NCBI RefSeq assembly: GCF_020833685.1
Contig: NZ_JACKZY010000001.1
Span: 508,578-572,577 of the forward strand
DNA length: 64,000 nt
Origin: Nitratireductor sp. B36
GTDB lineage: Bacteria > Pseudomonadota > Alphaproteobacteria > Rhizobiales > Rhizobiaceae
Reading direction: 5' to 3'
This document shows positions 45,872 to 54,800 of the stretch, piece by piece. Below the pieces are notes generated by a model. It was not told the DNA's origin, ran no database searches, and saw only the letters and a list, made by a program, of their open reading frames with translations. The translations under genes and the position numbers were made by a program. Every line of letters starts with the position of its first letter. Within the stretch, counting starts at the first letter, position 1.

Positions 45872-46024
45872 TATCAGGACGGCATAATGCCATGCAGTCC
45901 TGTCTCCGCTTCGACACCAGCTTGCCAGCGTGCTCGCTGCGGTCAAGGGCAAGGCGCACGCGCGGGCCGTCTGGTCACCGAGCGGGACGAATGGGGTGAG
46001 CGGTGACGGCGGCAGCGCCGCCGG

Positions 46025-46049
46025 CAAAATGCTCCGGTGGAGCATTTTG
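46025..46049. terminator. Hairpin between DUF736 and transglycosylase genes
   Basis: CAAAATGCTCC-GGT-GGAGCATTTTG is an 11-bp perfect stem with a three-base loop, flanked by A and T runs inside the stem, so it could terminate on either strand. It splits the processing operon. Confidence 0.65.
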
Positions 46050-46122
46050 AACCGCGAACACGGCTTCGCGAACAAAGGGATGCCGATCCTTGACCGGATG
46101 ACGGGCCGGACGCGCGCGGCCG

Positions 46123-46458
46123 TCATTCCTCATCCTCGATCTTCCGGGCGTGCTTCCAACGCAGGGTCCAGACCGAAGGATCGTCGTTGGACTGGAACAG
46201 CTTGGCGCGGATCGGGAACGGAAAGATCGGTCCCTCCAGCCGCACCGACACGAAGTCGCCGGCATTTTCGCTGGAGTCTTTCCATGCCGGGCCGGCGTCC
46301 GGGCCGTCCTCGCTATCGAGGCGCACGCGATAGTCGGGCGCGTTCTTCACGTCGCTCGGCTTGGCCGGGACGATGAACAGTTTTTCGTGGAGGCCGAGCG
46401 AATGAAGCTCTCCGGCATAGCCGGTTTCGGTGCAGGTGAAGGTGCCTATTTCTGCCAT
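46123..46458 (-). CDS. DUF736 protein
   Basis: A 111-residue protein from ATG 46458 with AGGAG seven bases upstream. MAEIGTFTCTETGYAGEL is typical of DUF736, a small beta-rich family found almost only in conjugative elements and plasmids of alphaproteobacteria. Its function is unknown; its place among processing genes suggests a role in DNA transfer or in the first steps in the recipient. Confidence 0.85.
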   Translation of the reverse strand: MAEIGTFTCTETGYAGELHSLGLHEKLFIVPAKPSDVKNAPDYRVRLDSEDGPDAGPAWKDSSENAGDFVSVRLEGPIFPFPIRAKLFQSNDDPSVWTLRWKHARKIEDEE

Positions 46459-46495
46459 GGGAAATCTCCTGTGGTTCGGCTTTCGGGGAATGGTT

Positions 46496-47041
46496 TCAGT
46501 GCGTCGGCGCGCGCCACTCGTAGCGGCCGACGCCTTCCTCATCGGTCCAGAGTGGGACCGCTCGGCCGATAACGGAAGTTGTGGGGATGGGTCCGAAATA
46601 GCGGCCGTCGAGGCTGTCGCGGACTTCCCAATTCATGAGGAAAAGCTGATCGTCGCCGATGACGCGGCAGCCCTGCCAGACGGGCAGATCGCGGCCGAGG
46701 CTGTCGCGCTCCAGCGCCTCGCCCATCTCGATCCCATTCACCGTGATTGTGCGGCCGGTGCGGCAAACCCGCTGTTCCGGCAGGCCCAAGACACGCTTCA
46801 ACAGCGGGACGCCGCGCGCGACATAGCCGCCCTCGGCCATGAAGGCGGCGAGCGGTTCGGGCGGCATGACGGCGACCAACTCGGGCACGTCGATCCGCTC
46901 GGCCGGCTCGACGGTGTAGAAGCCGATGGGCGCGCTGGCCGTCGCGTTCCAGATGAGTTTCACGGGCCAATCGACGGCGCTGGCGGCGGCGATGCCGATG
47001 GCGGCGAGCGCCGTCACCGTGAGGGTGCGGCGGCGCGTCAT
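46496..47041 (-). CDS. TraF conjugative signal peptidase (S26)
   Basis: A 181-residue membrane serine protease. The N-terminal helix is followed by the catalytic Ser in ATASAPIGFYTVEP and the Lys in LLKRVLGLPEQRV, the Ser-Lys pair of family S26. In IncP plasmids TraF matures and cyclises the TrbC pilin; the same is likely here. It overlaps the DUF2840 gene by four bases. Confidence 0.93.
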   Translation of the reverse strand: MTRRRTLTVTALAAIGIAAASAVDWPVKLIWNATASAPIGFYTVEPAERIDVPELVAVMPPEPLAAFMAEGGYVARGVPLLKRVLGLPEQRVCRTGRTITVNGIEMGEALERDSLGRDLPVWQGCRVIGDDQLFLMNWEVRDSLDGRYFGPIPTTSVIGRAVPLWTDEEGVGRYEWRAPTH

Positions 47042-47556
47042 GGCTCGATCCTTCGGCGGTGAAGCCACGCGGCATGTCGCTCGGGCGTGTAGGCGTGCGG
47101 CTCCAGATTGGCGGTCAAACGGTTGTGGACATGCCGCCAGTGCTCCGGTGCGGCGTCGGCCGGATCGAGGCCGAGCGATTCCACGGCGTCGATGGCGGCA
47201 AGCCCGCGCTGCACCTTCGGCCAACCGTCGAGCCGCAACAGGATTTCGCCGCCGGGGCGGACGAAGGGCAATGTCTGAAACGGTTCACCACGCCCGATGG
47301 CCCGCACAATGTCGATGCGCGAAATGATCGTGCCATGCTCGCCCTTCGCCCATCGGACGAAGGCAAAGACGCTGCCCGGCGCGAAGCCGACGACGCTGCG
47401 GCGGCGGTCGATGATCTGCTCGTAGCTCTTGCGGCCGAAGCGTATCCAGTGCTCGACCTTGCGTTTCTCGAAGGTCAGCTCGACCAATGTTGTGAAGGGC
47501 GCAGGCCCGTCCGGCAGCGGACGGCCGTGCGCGCTGCGGTGGGCGCGACGGGTCAT
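47038..47556 (-). CDS. DUF2840 protein
   Basis: A 172-residue protein of the DUF2840 family, which is nearly confined to alphaproteobacterial ICEs and sits next to traF. ATG 47556 follows CGGAGACGA. It has a compact basic fold without membrane segments (RFGRKSYEQIIDRRRSVVGFAPGSVFAFVRWA). Function unknown. It is linked upstream to repA by a 21-codon mini-ORF with ATGA overlaps at both ends. Confidence 0.85.
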   Translation of the reverse strand: MTRRAHRSAHGRPLPDGPAPFTTLVELTFEKRKVEHWIRFGRKSYEQIIDRRRSVVGFAPGSVFAFVRWAKGEHGTIISRIDIVRAIGRGEPFQTLPFVRPGGEILLRLDGWPKVQRGLAAIDAVESLGLDPADAAPEHWRHVHNRLTANLEPHAYTPERHAAWLHRRRIEP

Positions 47557-47618
47557 TGTTCGTCTCCGGGGATATGCTGGGAGCTGCACGGGCGCAGCGC
47601 GTTGGGCGCGGCCGTCAT
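47553..47618 (-). other. 21-codon mini-ORF in place of parA
   Basis: An ORF starts at ATG 47618 overlapping the repA stop (ATGA) and ends at 47553 overlapping the DUF2840 start (ATGA). In related elements a parA gene usually lies between repA and DUF2840; this may be the stub of an in-frame deletion that kept translational coupling. Confidence 0.5.
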
Positions 47619-48691
47619 GGCTCACCCTTCCGGGCAGAACCGGCACCACGCCTCGCCTGCGCGCGCGTCAAAGAAAAAGAGTTAGATTCTCTGTTAGATA
47701 AGTTAGCGGTCGGATTCCGCGTTTCAGGCCAAAGCGTTAGCTGCGGTTCGTGCGCCTGATGTGCCGATAGTGATGCGCCTGATGTGCCGATACCCCGTGC
47801 GCCCGATGTGCCGATGGTATTAACAGGGTTATCAACAGTGCCTGTGGACAGGATTTCGGGGCGGATGCGCAGCAGCTCGCGGCCTTCCTCCCGCTCGATC
47901 TGGAGACGGTAGCCGGGGAGTTGTTGGCGGGCCGCGATCCGGCGCAGGTCGAGCGCGAAGTCGGACGGCCGGGCGAGGCTGCCGGATTTCTGATGAAGGT
48001 GCGCGACCTCGAAAATCCAGCCGTGGTGCTGGTGCCCGGCGTGCTTTCTGGCGACGCGGTAAAGCCATCGCTCGATGCCGCCAGTCAGTCGGAAATAGGC
48101 CGGGTCGATGGTCAGGACCAGCGAACGGTCGATAACGCTGTTGTAGAACCATTCGGGCAGGACGAACTCCATGCCCTCGACGCGGCCGGCGCGCGTCGTC
48201 ATTTCCTCCCACTCATTGATCCATGAGAATTGCCGGCGACGCCAATGCGGGCCGTTGCGGATGGTGGTGGCAATGACGGTCGATTGCAGGCGCGCGAGCG
48301 CGGCTTTCAGGAGCAGATATTGCCGGTTGCCGGTAGGCCGCCCGATGGCGCGCAACAGATGGTAGGGCGTGAAGCGGAAGAAGCGCGACGTGGTGAGGCC
48401 GTTGTTCTCGGCCGCGACGATCTGCGACGCGGCCCATATCAGCACATCGGCATCCCATATCGTCGCCATGCCGTGTTCGGGCATGGCGAGCACCTGCACC
48501 TCTACATCGGCGGCCTTGTAGAGAATCGGCTTGGTGCGCAGCGTCTTCGCCAGCGAGAAGAACGGCCGTTCCATCAAATCGCGCTGGTCGCGCGGCGCGG
48601 CATCGCCGGTTGCAACCACGAAGGGGGCGAGGCGGCTGCGCTCGCTGGCGTCGGCAGGCTGCGCGGGTCTATGGTCGTCGTCGCGCAACAT
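47615..48691 (-). CDS. Replication initiator RepA
   Basis: A 358-residue initiator of the RepA family (PF10134-like: RPFFSLAKTLRTKPILYKA near the start, then winged-helix segments with RWLYRVARKHAG). It probably lets the excised circle replicate. It starts directly after the stop of the excisionase gene (TGAATG). Its C-terminal coding region carries three 19-base repeats that resemble iterons, which would make it an autonomous rep-ori unit. Confidence 0.9.
   Translation of the reverse strand: MLRDDDHRPAQPADASERSRLAPFVVATGDAAPRDQRDLMERPFFSLAKTLRTKPILYKAADVEVQVLAMPEHGMATIWDADVLIWAASQIVAAENNGLTTSRFFRFTPYHLLRAIGRPTGNRQYLLLKAALARLQSTVIATTIRNGPHWRRRQFSWINEWEEMTTRAGRVEGMEFVLPEWFYNSVIDRSLVLTIDPAYFRLTGGIERWLYRVARKHAGHQHHGWIFEVAHLHQKSGSLARPSDFALDLRRIAARQQLPGYRLQIEREEGRELLRIRPEILSTGTVDNPVNTIGTSGARGIGTSGASLSAHQAHEPQLTLWPETRNPTANLSNRESNSFSLTRAQARRGAGSARKGEP
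47751..47816. repeat. Three iteron-like repeats inside repA
   Basis: TGCGCCYGATGTGCCGATR occurs at 47751, 47774 and 47798, with 23- and 24-base periods. Repeats of this size and phase are usual binding sites for a Rep protein, so this could be the origin of replication. The alternative is a coding repeat, as the product reads IGTSGA twice. Confidence 0.65.
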
Positions 48692-48961
48692 TCAGCAATC
48701 GCCCCGTTCTTCGGGCGTGAGCGGACGCGCGGGAAAGACGGTGCCGGCGGTCTTGTCGCGGGTGGATTTGCGCTCGCCCGCCGCGCTCCAGTTCTCCAGA
48801 TCGCGGACGGTGTAGAGGACGCGCCCGCCGACCTTGCGATAGGTTGGGCCGGTGCCGTAGGTGCGATGTTTCTCAAGGGTGCGGATGGATATGCCGAGGA
48901 AGCGCGCGGCTTCCTTAGTGCGCAACAGGCGCGGGGGCAGGCCCGCGAGCGGGTTGGACAT
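48692..48961 (-). CDS. AlpA/RdfS-like excisionase
   Basis: An 89-residue MerR-like winged-helix protein (LLRTKEAARFLGISIRTLEKHRTYGTGPTYRKVGGRVLYTVRDLENW), the pattern of recombination directionality factors. In ICEMlSym(R7A) the related RdfS drives excision and heads the operon for transfer genes, under control of FseA. Here too it is the first gene of the repA-DUF2840-traF block and lies just downstream of the repeated hairpin element. I infer that it is the excisionase of this ICE. Confidence 0.83.
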   Translation of the reverse strand: MSNPLAGLPPRLLRTKEAARFLGISIRTLEKHRTYGTGPTYRKVGGRVLYTVRDLENWSAAGERKSTRDKTAGTVFPARPLTPEERGDC

Positions 48962-49014
48962 GGATCACCTCCGGTTCGTCAGGATTCCGGCTGTCGGGGG
49001 CGACAGCGGACTGT

Positions 49015-49085
49015 GGCGAACCATGGAGAGGGATCGGCGGCGCGTAGCGTGCCGCATTTGCGCCTATGCGCTGGCGGCACCCCCT
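49015..49085. promoter_or_regulatory. Repeated regulatory element, copy 2
   Basis: This is the second copy of the 22514-22583 element. The two-tier hairpin core (49050-49081) is identical in all 32 bases to copy 1. It lies about 55-120 bases upstream of the excisionase start and is the best candidate for the activator site that links excision, transfer and integrase genes. Confidence 0.75.
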
Positions 49086-49429
49086 GCGGGCGGTGCGCGG
49101 CCAATAGATGACGGATTTCAGCGGCTCATCGCCTGCCGCGCTGAATAGGCGAAGACATTCGCACGCGGTTCGGCTAAGAATGTGGGTGGAGCAGACGCGC
49201 TGCTCTGGGGCGTCGAAACCCCTCTGTTACCGGTTGGTGCCGGCCGTGACGGCACCAAACTCCTTGACCTTATGGTCGGGGAGCCTGTGGCGTATACAAC
49301 AGGCTTTCCGAGCTAAAGGCCATGGGGCCGTGTAACAGCGGTTTCGAACTCCCCGATCACCAAGAGTCAGAGAGAATCGTTTGCGGGGGCGCACCGCAGA
49401 CAAAGCCTGTCGGATGCGGGGGAATGACT
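49086..49429. promoter_or_regulatory. Control region between excisionase and qseM-like genes
   Basis: No gene is credible here. It contains a 25-base imperfect inverted repeat with arms at 49207-49231 and 49331-49354 (core TCGAAACC.CT..GTTAC) and a perfect hairpin TTGGTGCCG/CGGCACCAA (49234-49258). A TTGACC (49264) could be a -35 box. These are probably operators for the switch genes. Confidence 0.55.
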
Positions 49430-49717
49430 ATGCGGGTTCCCGTCGAACTCGATCCCGATGTAGATGATGAAGCGCCGACCGGCGACACAATAACCGTTTA
49501 TGACGAACGGCATTTCGTGACTTATCTGCGACTGCTGGATGCGAAGGCCGAGGGCGCGGACTGGAAGGAAGTCGCGCGGATCGTGCTGCACCGCGATCCG
49601 GCTGCCGAGGAACTTCGGACCTATCGTTGCTGGCAAAGTCATCTCGAACGCGCGCAATGGCTATCGCGTGAGGGCTATCGCAAGATTCTGGAGCAGGCGG
49701 CAGCCAACAAGGCGTGA
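49430..49717 (+). CDS. DUF2285-only antiactivator (QseM-like)
   Basis: A 95-residue protein from ATG 49430 (GGGGGA six bases upstream; ATG 49424 is an alternative). An acidic N terminus (VELDPDVDDEAPTGD) is followed by a single DUF2285 helix-turn-helix variant (YLRLLDAKAEGADWKEVARIVL ... WQSHLERAQWLSREGYRKIL), which aligns with the C-terminal domain of the convergent gene. In ICEMlSym(R7A), QseM is a negatively charged DUF2285 protein that binds and blocks FseA. Size, charge and neighbour all fit that role. Confidence 0.8.
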   Translation: MRVPVELDPDVDDEAPTGDTITVYDERHFVTYLRLLDAKAEGADWKEVARIVLHRDPAAEELRTYRCWQSHLERAQWLSREGYRKILEQAAANKA

Positions 49718-49733
49718 GGGCCATGTCTCCCGG

Positions 49734-50517
49734 TTAACGCTTGCCGGGCTTGATCGGGTAGTGAAGCAGCAAGCGATAGCCGCCGCGCATCATCTTGATA
49801 CCGTGCGCGACCAGGCGGCGGGCCTTGTTCTTGCGCGGATCGTTCTCAAAGTCTTCCTTGGTGCCCCGAAAGCCGAGCAGGACTTCGGCGATGGTGCGAT
49901 AGCTCTCGCCGCGCAGCCGGGCGTCGAGCGCGCGCAGGGACAGGATATGCCATTGCCGGAGCTGCGCGGGAACGGCCCGGAAGTTGGGACCGGGCGCGCG
50001 ACCGTTGAGGGATCGCCACAAGCGGCGTGCCGCATGCGTTCGTAGCTCCAGAAATGAATCCATCTGCAGCGTGACGGCATAAAACGCGGCGGCGTCGGGC
50101 GTTGCCTCGGGCAGCCAGAATTGATGCGCGACGCCATCCACCTGCCAGATGCCGTGCCAGCCATCGGCCGCGCGGCGCAGGTCGAGGCCGTCGAGATGCG
50201 CCAGCGTCAATATTGGTTCGGTGTCGCCGTCCCTATGCTCGACCGGCGAAAGCATCACCGCTTGCGGATGAAGGCTAGGACTCCAGATTGGTGGCGGCCC
50301 GTCATGCGGCGCGTCGGGATCGCACGGGAAATCGCAAACCCCAGCGATGCGCGAACGCTTCAAGGTCGCGGGCAGCCGCCCCTCCGGTCGATGCGATGGT
50401 CTGGCAGTCCCGACGATATTCGTCGTTGCGGCGCAAATATTCCCAAGCGAAACCAGCGGCAGGGATGTGCTTTGTGTGCCCGTATGCCGCCGGAGATCGC
50501 CAATCGATGCTGAGCAT
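49734..50517 (-). CDS. FseA-like activator, DUF6499-DUF2285, split by a +1 frameshift
   Basis: The first frame (ATG 50517, strong GGGGAGG site) codes for DUF6499 (MLSIDWRSPAAYGHTKH ... HRWGLRFP) and stops at 50302. The DUF2285 half continues in the +1 frame (CDPDAPHDGPPP ...) to 49734. The switch must occur near 50325-50328, at CGA-TTT-CCC-G, where skipping one base restores the fusion. In ICEMlSym(R7A), FseA is made by just such a programmed +1 frameshift between two DUF-bearing genes and activates the excisionase gene. A simple disabling mutation or a sequencing error is possible, but the downstream half shows no further damage. Confidence 0.8.
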
Positions 50518-50711
50518 GGCGTCACCTCCCCAAGCCGGGATGCTAGGCAGCGCCCGGCAAAAAGAGGTTCAAGGATCACTGGAAATATAGAACCCGCTCA
50601 AAGCAGATACCTTGAGCGGCTAACCCGATCATTATTTGGTGTTTTTAGCTTGGCGGCAGCCGGTGCTTTCGAGATGCCTGCCCGTATGAGCACGGACAGG
50701 CAGTCATGTTT

Positions 50712-51239
50712 TCACCTGTTGGAAAACACATGCACCTCCCCGTGTGCGGTTTCGATGGTGAACAGGTCGCCGCTCATTTCTGCGTCGCGCGCCATCGCGT
50801 CCCAATCGACATAGTAGCGCAGCGCCTCGAGGATCGTGACGCTTTGAGTGGTCAACTCCTCCATATAGTCGGCAAGGCTGGCGAACTGGCCGTGATAGCA
50901 GTCCTCCAAGGTGGATTCGGCTTGGCCCATGTCGCCGCTGAACTGCTCCAGCAGGCCCGCGCCAAGTGCGCCATGTTCTGCGATGAAAGCGCCCATGCGT
51001 GCTACGGTGTCGATGCCCGCATATTCGCTGATCGCGACGCCCTCGAAGCCCTCATAATCATGGATGGCATATTCCTCCGCGTGCTCGATGGGAGACCGTG
51101 CGAGCATGGCCGCGATCTCGTCCCTGATTTCGTCCACGTCCTGATCCGCGTCGATCCACGCTCCATGCAAATAGCCGTTATTATAGGCGGCAAGGCACGC
51201 AACATAGATGCGAGGATTGCTGTCGGCTGCGCTGGTCAT
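50712..51239 (-). CDS. ArdA-type antirestriction protein
   Basis: A 175-residue, strongly acidic protein (pI clearly low). The start RIYVACLAAYNNGYLHGAWIDA and the rest match ArdA, a DNA mimic that blocks type I restriction enzymes while the element enters a new host. Its gene is placed next to the element's own restriction system, opposite in direction. It is transcribed alone; about 190 bases separate it from the FseA-like gene. Confidence 0.93.
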   Translation of the reverse strand: MTSAADSNPRIYVACLAAYNNGYLHGAWIDADQDVDEIRDEIAAMLARSPIEHAEEYAIHDYEGFEGVAISEYAGIDTVARMGAFIAEHGALGAGLLEQFSGDMGQAESTLEDCYHGQFASLADYMEELTTQSVTILEALRYYVDWDAMARDAEMSGDLFTIETAHGEVHVFSNR

Positions 51240-51588
51240 GTCTCTGTTCCTTCGGGTTTGGGGTTCAGAGCAGCGAAGCGCCGCTCCTGAACTCTTGCCC
51301 GTCGGCGAGACCGGGGTAGTAAGATGCCAGACAACCCTTTGGCACCGTGGAATAAATAGAGGGGACCCGCTTGCGGGGAGCGGGCCGTTTATGCCGCGAA
51401 AGGCCGGAGAGTTTTCTTGCGCCGCGCGAGGGCAGCGCCCTTAGAAATAGCTATCAGATGGGACGCGGCGAAAGCCGCGCGGGCCCGCAGGCGAACGCGC
51501 TCACAGATTGCGTGGTAGAGAGCTGGACGGCCGCTAGACGAATTCACCGTGTTTGCTGGCGGCAAGCATACCCTCAGGGCTGGTTTTT
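51240..51588. other. Non-coding stretch upstream of ardA and the RHH gene
   Basis: No credible gene. It has a broken hairpin at about 51266-51296 (GTTCAG ... CTGAAC) close to the ardA start, which could be its leader, and must hold the ardA promoter. Confidence 0.5.
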
Positions 51589-51607
51589 GTGTATCCGCCG
51601 GATACAC
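51589..51607. promoter_or_regulatory. Palindromic operator of the RHH gene
   Basis: GTGTATCC-GCC-GGATACAC is a perfect 8-bp-arm palindrome ending eight bases before the RHH start. Such a site just before the gene is the usual place for autoregulation. Confidence 0.75.
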
Positions 51608-51615
51608 TACGAATT

Positions 51616-51804
51616 ATGAAAAAAGACGCCGGTATGCGAATCAGGATCGAGCGCGAGCTGCGGGATGAATTCCTTGCAACCTGTCAGGTTCTGGATCGGC
51701 CTGCCGCGCAGGTCATACGGGAGTTCATGCGCGATTTTGTCCGTAGGAACAGCGCGCCGTCGGACGCGCAACCCGCAACGAAACCGAACGTGACGATGCG
51801 CTAA
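51616..51804 (+). CDS. Small ribbon-helix-helix regulator
   Basis: A 62-residue protein: a short strand (MRIRIERELRDEF) then two helices (LDRPAAQVIREFMRDFVRR), the fold of RelB/ParD/Arc-type repressors. No toxin gene follows; the next gene, 67 bases on, is the restriction-modification enzyme. With the palindrome directly in front, it probably represses its own promoter and the defence operon behind it, which would delay the nuclease after transfer. Confidence 0.75.
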   Translation: MKKDAGMRIRIERELRDEFLATCQVLDRPAAQVIREFMRDFVRRNSAPSDAQPATKPNVTMR

Positions 51805-51871
51805 TGGAACAGGCACGAATGCCGGTTCCGGCGCTACAGGTGAATGCCCGAACAGGGGCTTGGGGGAAGAC

Positions 51872-54800
51872 ATGGCCGAACAGACGCTGCAATCGCTTTT
51901 GCAGACCTACCGTGATGCAGCGCGTACCGAGCGGGAAAAGGGAACATATTTCGAGCGTTTCGCCATCGCCTACCTCACCCATGATCCGATCCAGCTTGAA
52001 CAGTATGAGCAGGTTCAGACCTTCAAGGATTGGGCCGACGCCAACGGCTGGGATGCCCGCGACACCGGAATCGACCTTGTAGCCAAGCTTCGCGACGAAG
52101 ACGGCTTCGCCGCGATCCAGTGCAAATTCTATGATGCTGCCTACCGCATCAGGAAAGAGGACATCGACAGCTTCATATCGGCATCGGGCAAGGCCCCGTT
52201 CAAACGGCGCGTCATTATTGACAGCACCGAAAAGGCTTGGAGCGAGAACGCCGAAACCATGATCCGTGGGCAGGCCATCCCCGTCCTTCGGATCAGCCTT
52301 TCGGAAATGCAGGAAAGCCCGATCCGCTGGGAAACCTTCGCGGCCAAGGGCGAAGTGGTGCTGGCAGACAAAAAGAAGCTGCGCGAACACCAGCAGGACG
52401 CCTTGCGTGAGGTGCGCGCCGGACTGGCCGAAGCCGATCGCGGCAAGCTCATCATGGCCTGCGGAACAGGCAAGACCTTTACCAGCCTCAAGATCGCCGA
52501 AGACCTGGCCGGCGAAGGAAAGCTTGTCCTGTTCCTTGTGCCGTCCCTTGCCCTGATGTCGCAGACGGTACGCGAGTGGACAGCGGACACCGAAACCCCG
52601 TTGCGATCCTTCGCGGTATGTTCCGATACGCAGGTGGGCAAGCGCCGTCAGAGCAATGATGACATTGCCGAAATCGACGTGCTGGACCTCGCATTCCCTG
52701 CCACGACCAATGCCGCCAAGCTTTCCGAAAGCGCGGGCGAGGCCGTGCCGGACAAGATGACCGTGGTGTTTGCAACCTACCAATCCATTCAGGTTGTCGC
52801 AGACGCGCAGCAGAAGCACGGCCTGCCGGAATTCGACCTCATCGTTTGCGACGAGGCGCACCGTACCACGGGCGCAACTCTGGCGGGCGAGGACGAATCC
52901 AATTTCGTCAAAGTCCATTCCAACGACATCATTCGCGGCAGGAAGCGCCTCTATATGACGGCCACGCCGCGCATCTTCGGCGACAACGTGAAGAGCCGTG
53001 CCGATGAAGCCGATGCTGTTCTGACTTCCATGGATGACGAGAAGCTGTTCGGCAAAACACTGTTTTACCGTGGCTTCTCATGGGCGGTGCAGAACAACCT
53101 TTTGACCGACTACAAGGTTGTCGTGCTGGCAATGGATGAAGGGCTTGTCAGCTCGGCGATCCAGAAGCGCCTTGGTGACGGCAGTTCCGAGCTTGTCCTT
53201 GATGACGCGACCAAGATCATCGGCTGTTACAAAGCCCTGACCAAAGCCGACATGAAAGCCGATGTTGCCACCGATCCACATCCCATGCGCCGGGCATTGG
53301 CGTTCTGCAAAGACATCCGCAGCTCCAAGCTGATCCGTGACGAGTTCGGCACGGTTGTCGATGAATATCTCGACTACACCGACGAAGACGGCGCCGAAAG
53401 CAGATTGTCCCTGCGGTGCGAGATCGAACACGTTGATGGCACGTTCAACGCCAAGTCCCGTGGCGCATTACTCGACTGGCTGAAAGCCGATGCAGGCGAC
53501 GATATCTGCCGTATCCTGACCAATGCGCGCTGCCTGTCCGAAGGCGTGGACGTTCCGGCGCTCGACGCCATCATGTTCCTTCATCCGCGCAAGAGTCAGA
53601 TTGATGTTGTCCAATCGGTCGGGCGCGTGATGCGCCGCGCCGAGGGTAAGAAGATGGGATATGTCATCCTACCCGTTGGCGTCCCCGCAGGCGTTCCGGC
53701 GGAACAGGCGTTGAACGACAACGAGAAGTATCGCGTTGTCTGGCAAATCCTCAACGCCTTGCGCGCCCATGATGATCGGTTTGATGCGACCATCAACAAG
53801 GCATCGCTTGGGCAGGATGTTAGCAACGCGATCGAGATCATCGGCGTCACCCAGAATGCCGAATTGCAGGCAGTCACTGCCGTTGTGGAAGACCTGCCGA
53901 CGCGCTCGAAACCCGAACGGTCGGGCATCGGCACACCGGGGCGCGATCCGATCGTCACCGGCGAGGTGCAGGGCGAGCTTGCCTTCTCCGTTGACGAATT
54001 CTCCCGCGCCATCATGGCGAAGATCGTCAAGAAGTGCGGCACCCGTGATTATTGGGAAGATTGGGCGACCAACATCGCCGAAATCGCCAAGAACCATATC
54101 AGTCGTCTGAAAGGCATCCTTGCCGATCCGGACACCGAAGCCCGCCGTGCCTTCGATGAATTCCACGGCGAGCTGAAAGACGACCTCAATGACAGCATCA
54201 CCGAAGATGATGCCGTCGAAATGCTGGCGCAGCACATCATCACCCGTCCGGTGTTCGAGGTGCTGTTTGAAGGCCATCAGTTCACCAGCGAAAACCCAGT
54301 CTCCCGCGCCATGCAACGTGTTCTGGACGTGCTGGACGAAGCCAATCTCGACAAGGAATCCAAAGACCTCGAAAAATTCTATGCCAGTGTGCGATTGCGC
54401 GCGTCGGGCATCACCGATCCGCAGGCCAAGCAGCGGCTGATTGTCGAGCTTTACGACAAGTTCTTCCGCAAAGCCTTCCCGCGCACGACCGAGAAATTGG
54501 GCATCGTCTATACGCCGGTCGAAATCGTGGACTTCATCATCCATTCAGTGAATGAGGTTTTGCAGCAGGAATTCGGGCAGACACTTGGCTCGGAAGGCGT
54601 CCACATCATCGACCCGTTCACGGGGACCGGCACGTTTATCACGCGCTTGCTGCAATCCGGCCTGATCGCGCCGGAGGAAATGGAACATAAGTTCCGGCAT
54701 GAAATCCACGCCAACGAGATTATTTTGCTGGCCTACTACATCGCCGCCATCAACATCGAAGCGGTCTATCACGGCATCATGGGTGGCGACTATGTGCCGT

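Noticed and set aside
46049..46126. Longer start of the lytic transglycosylase
   Set aside because: It crosses an 11-bp hairpin, lacks a ribosome site and would bury the signal peptide.
49108..49335. Plus-strand frame of 75 codons between the excisionase and qseM-like genes
   Set aside because: No ribosome site and no domain; the region is full of inverted repeats and is better read as control DNA.
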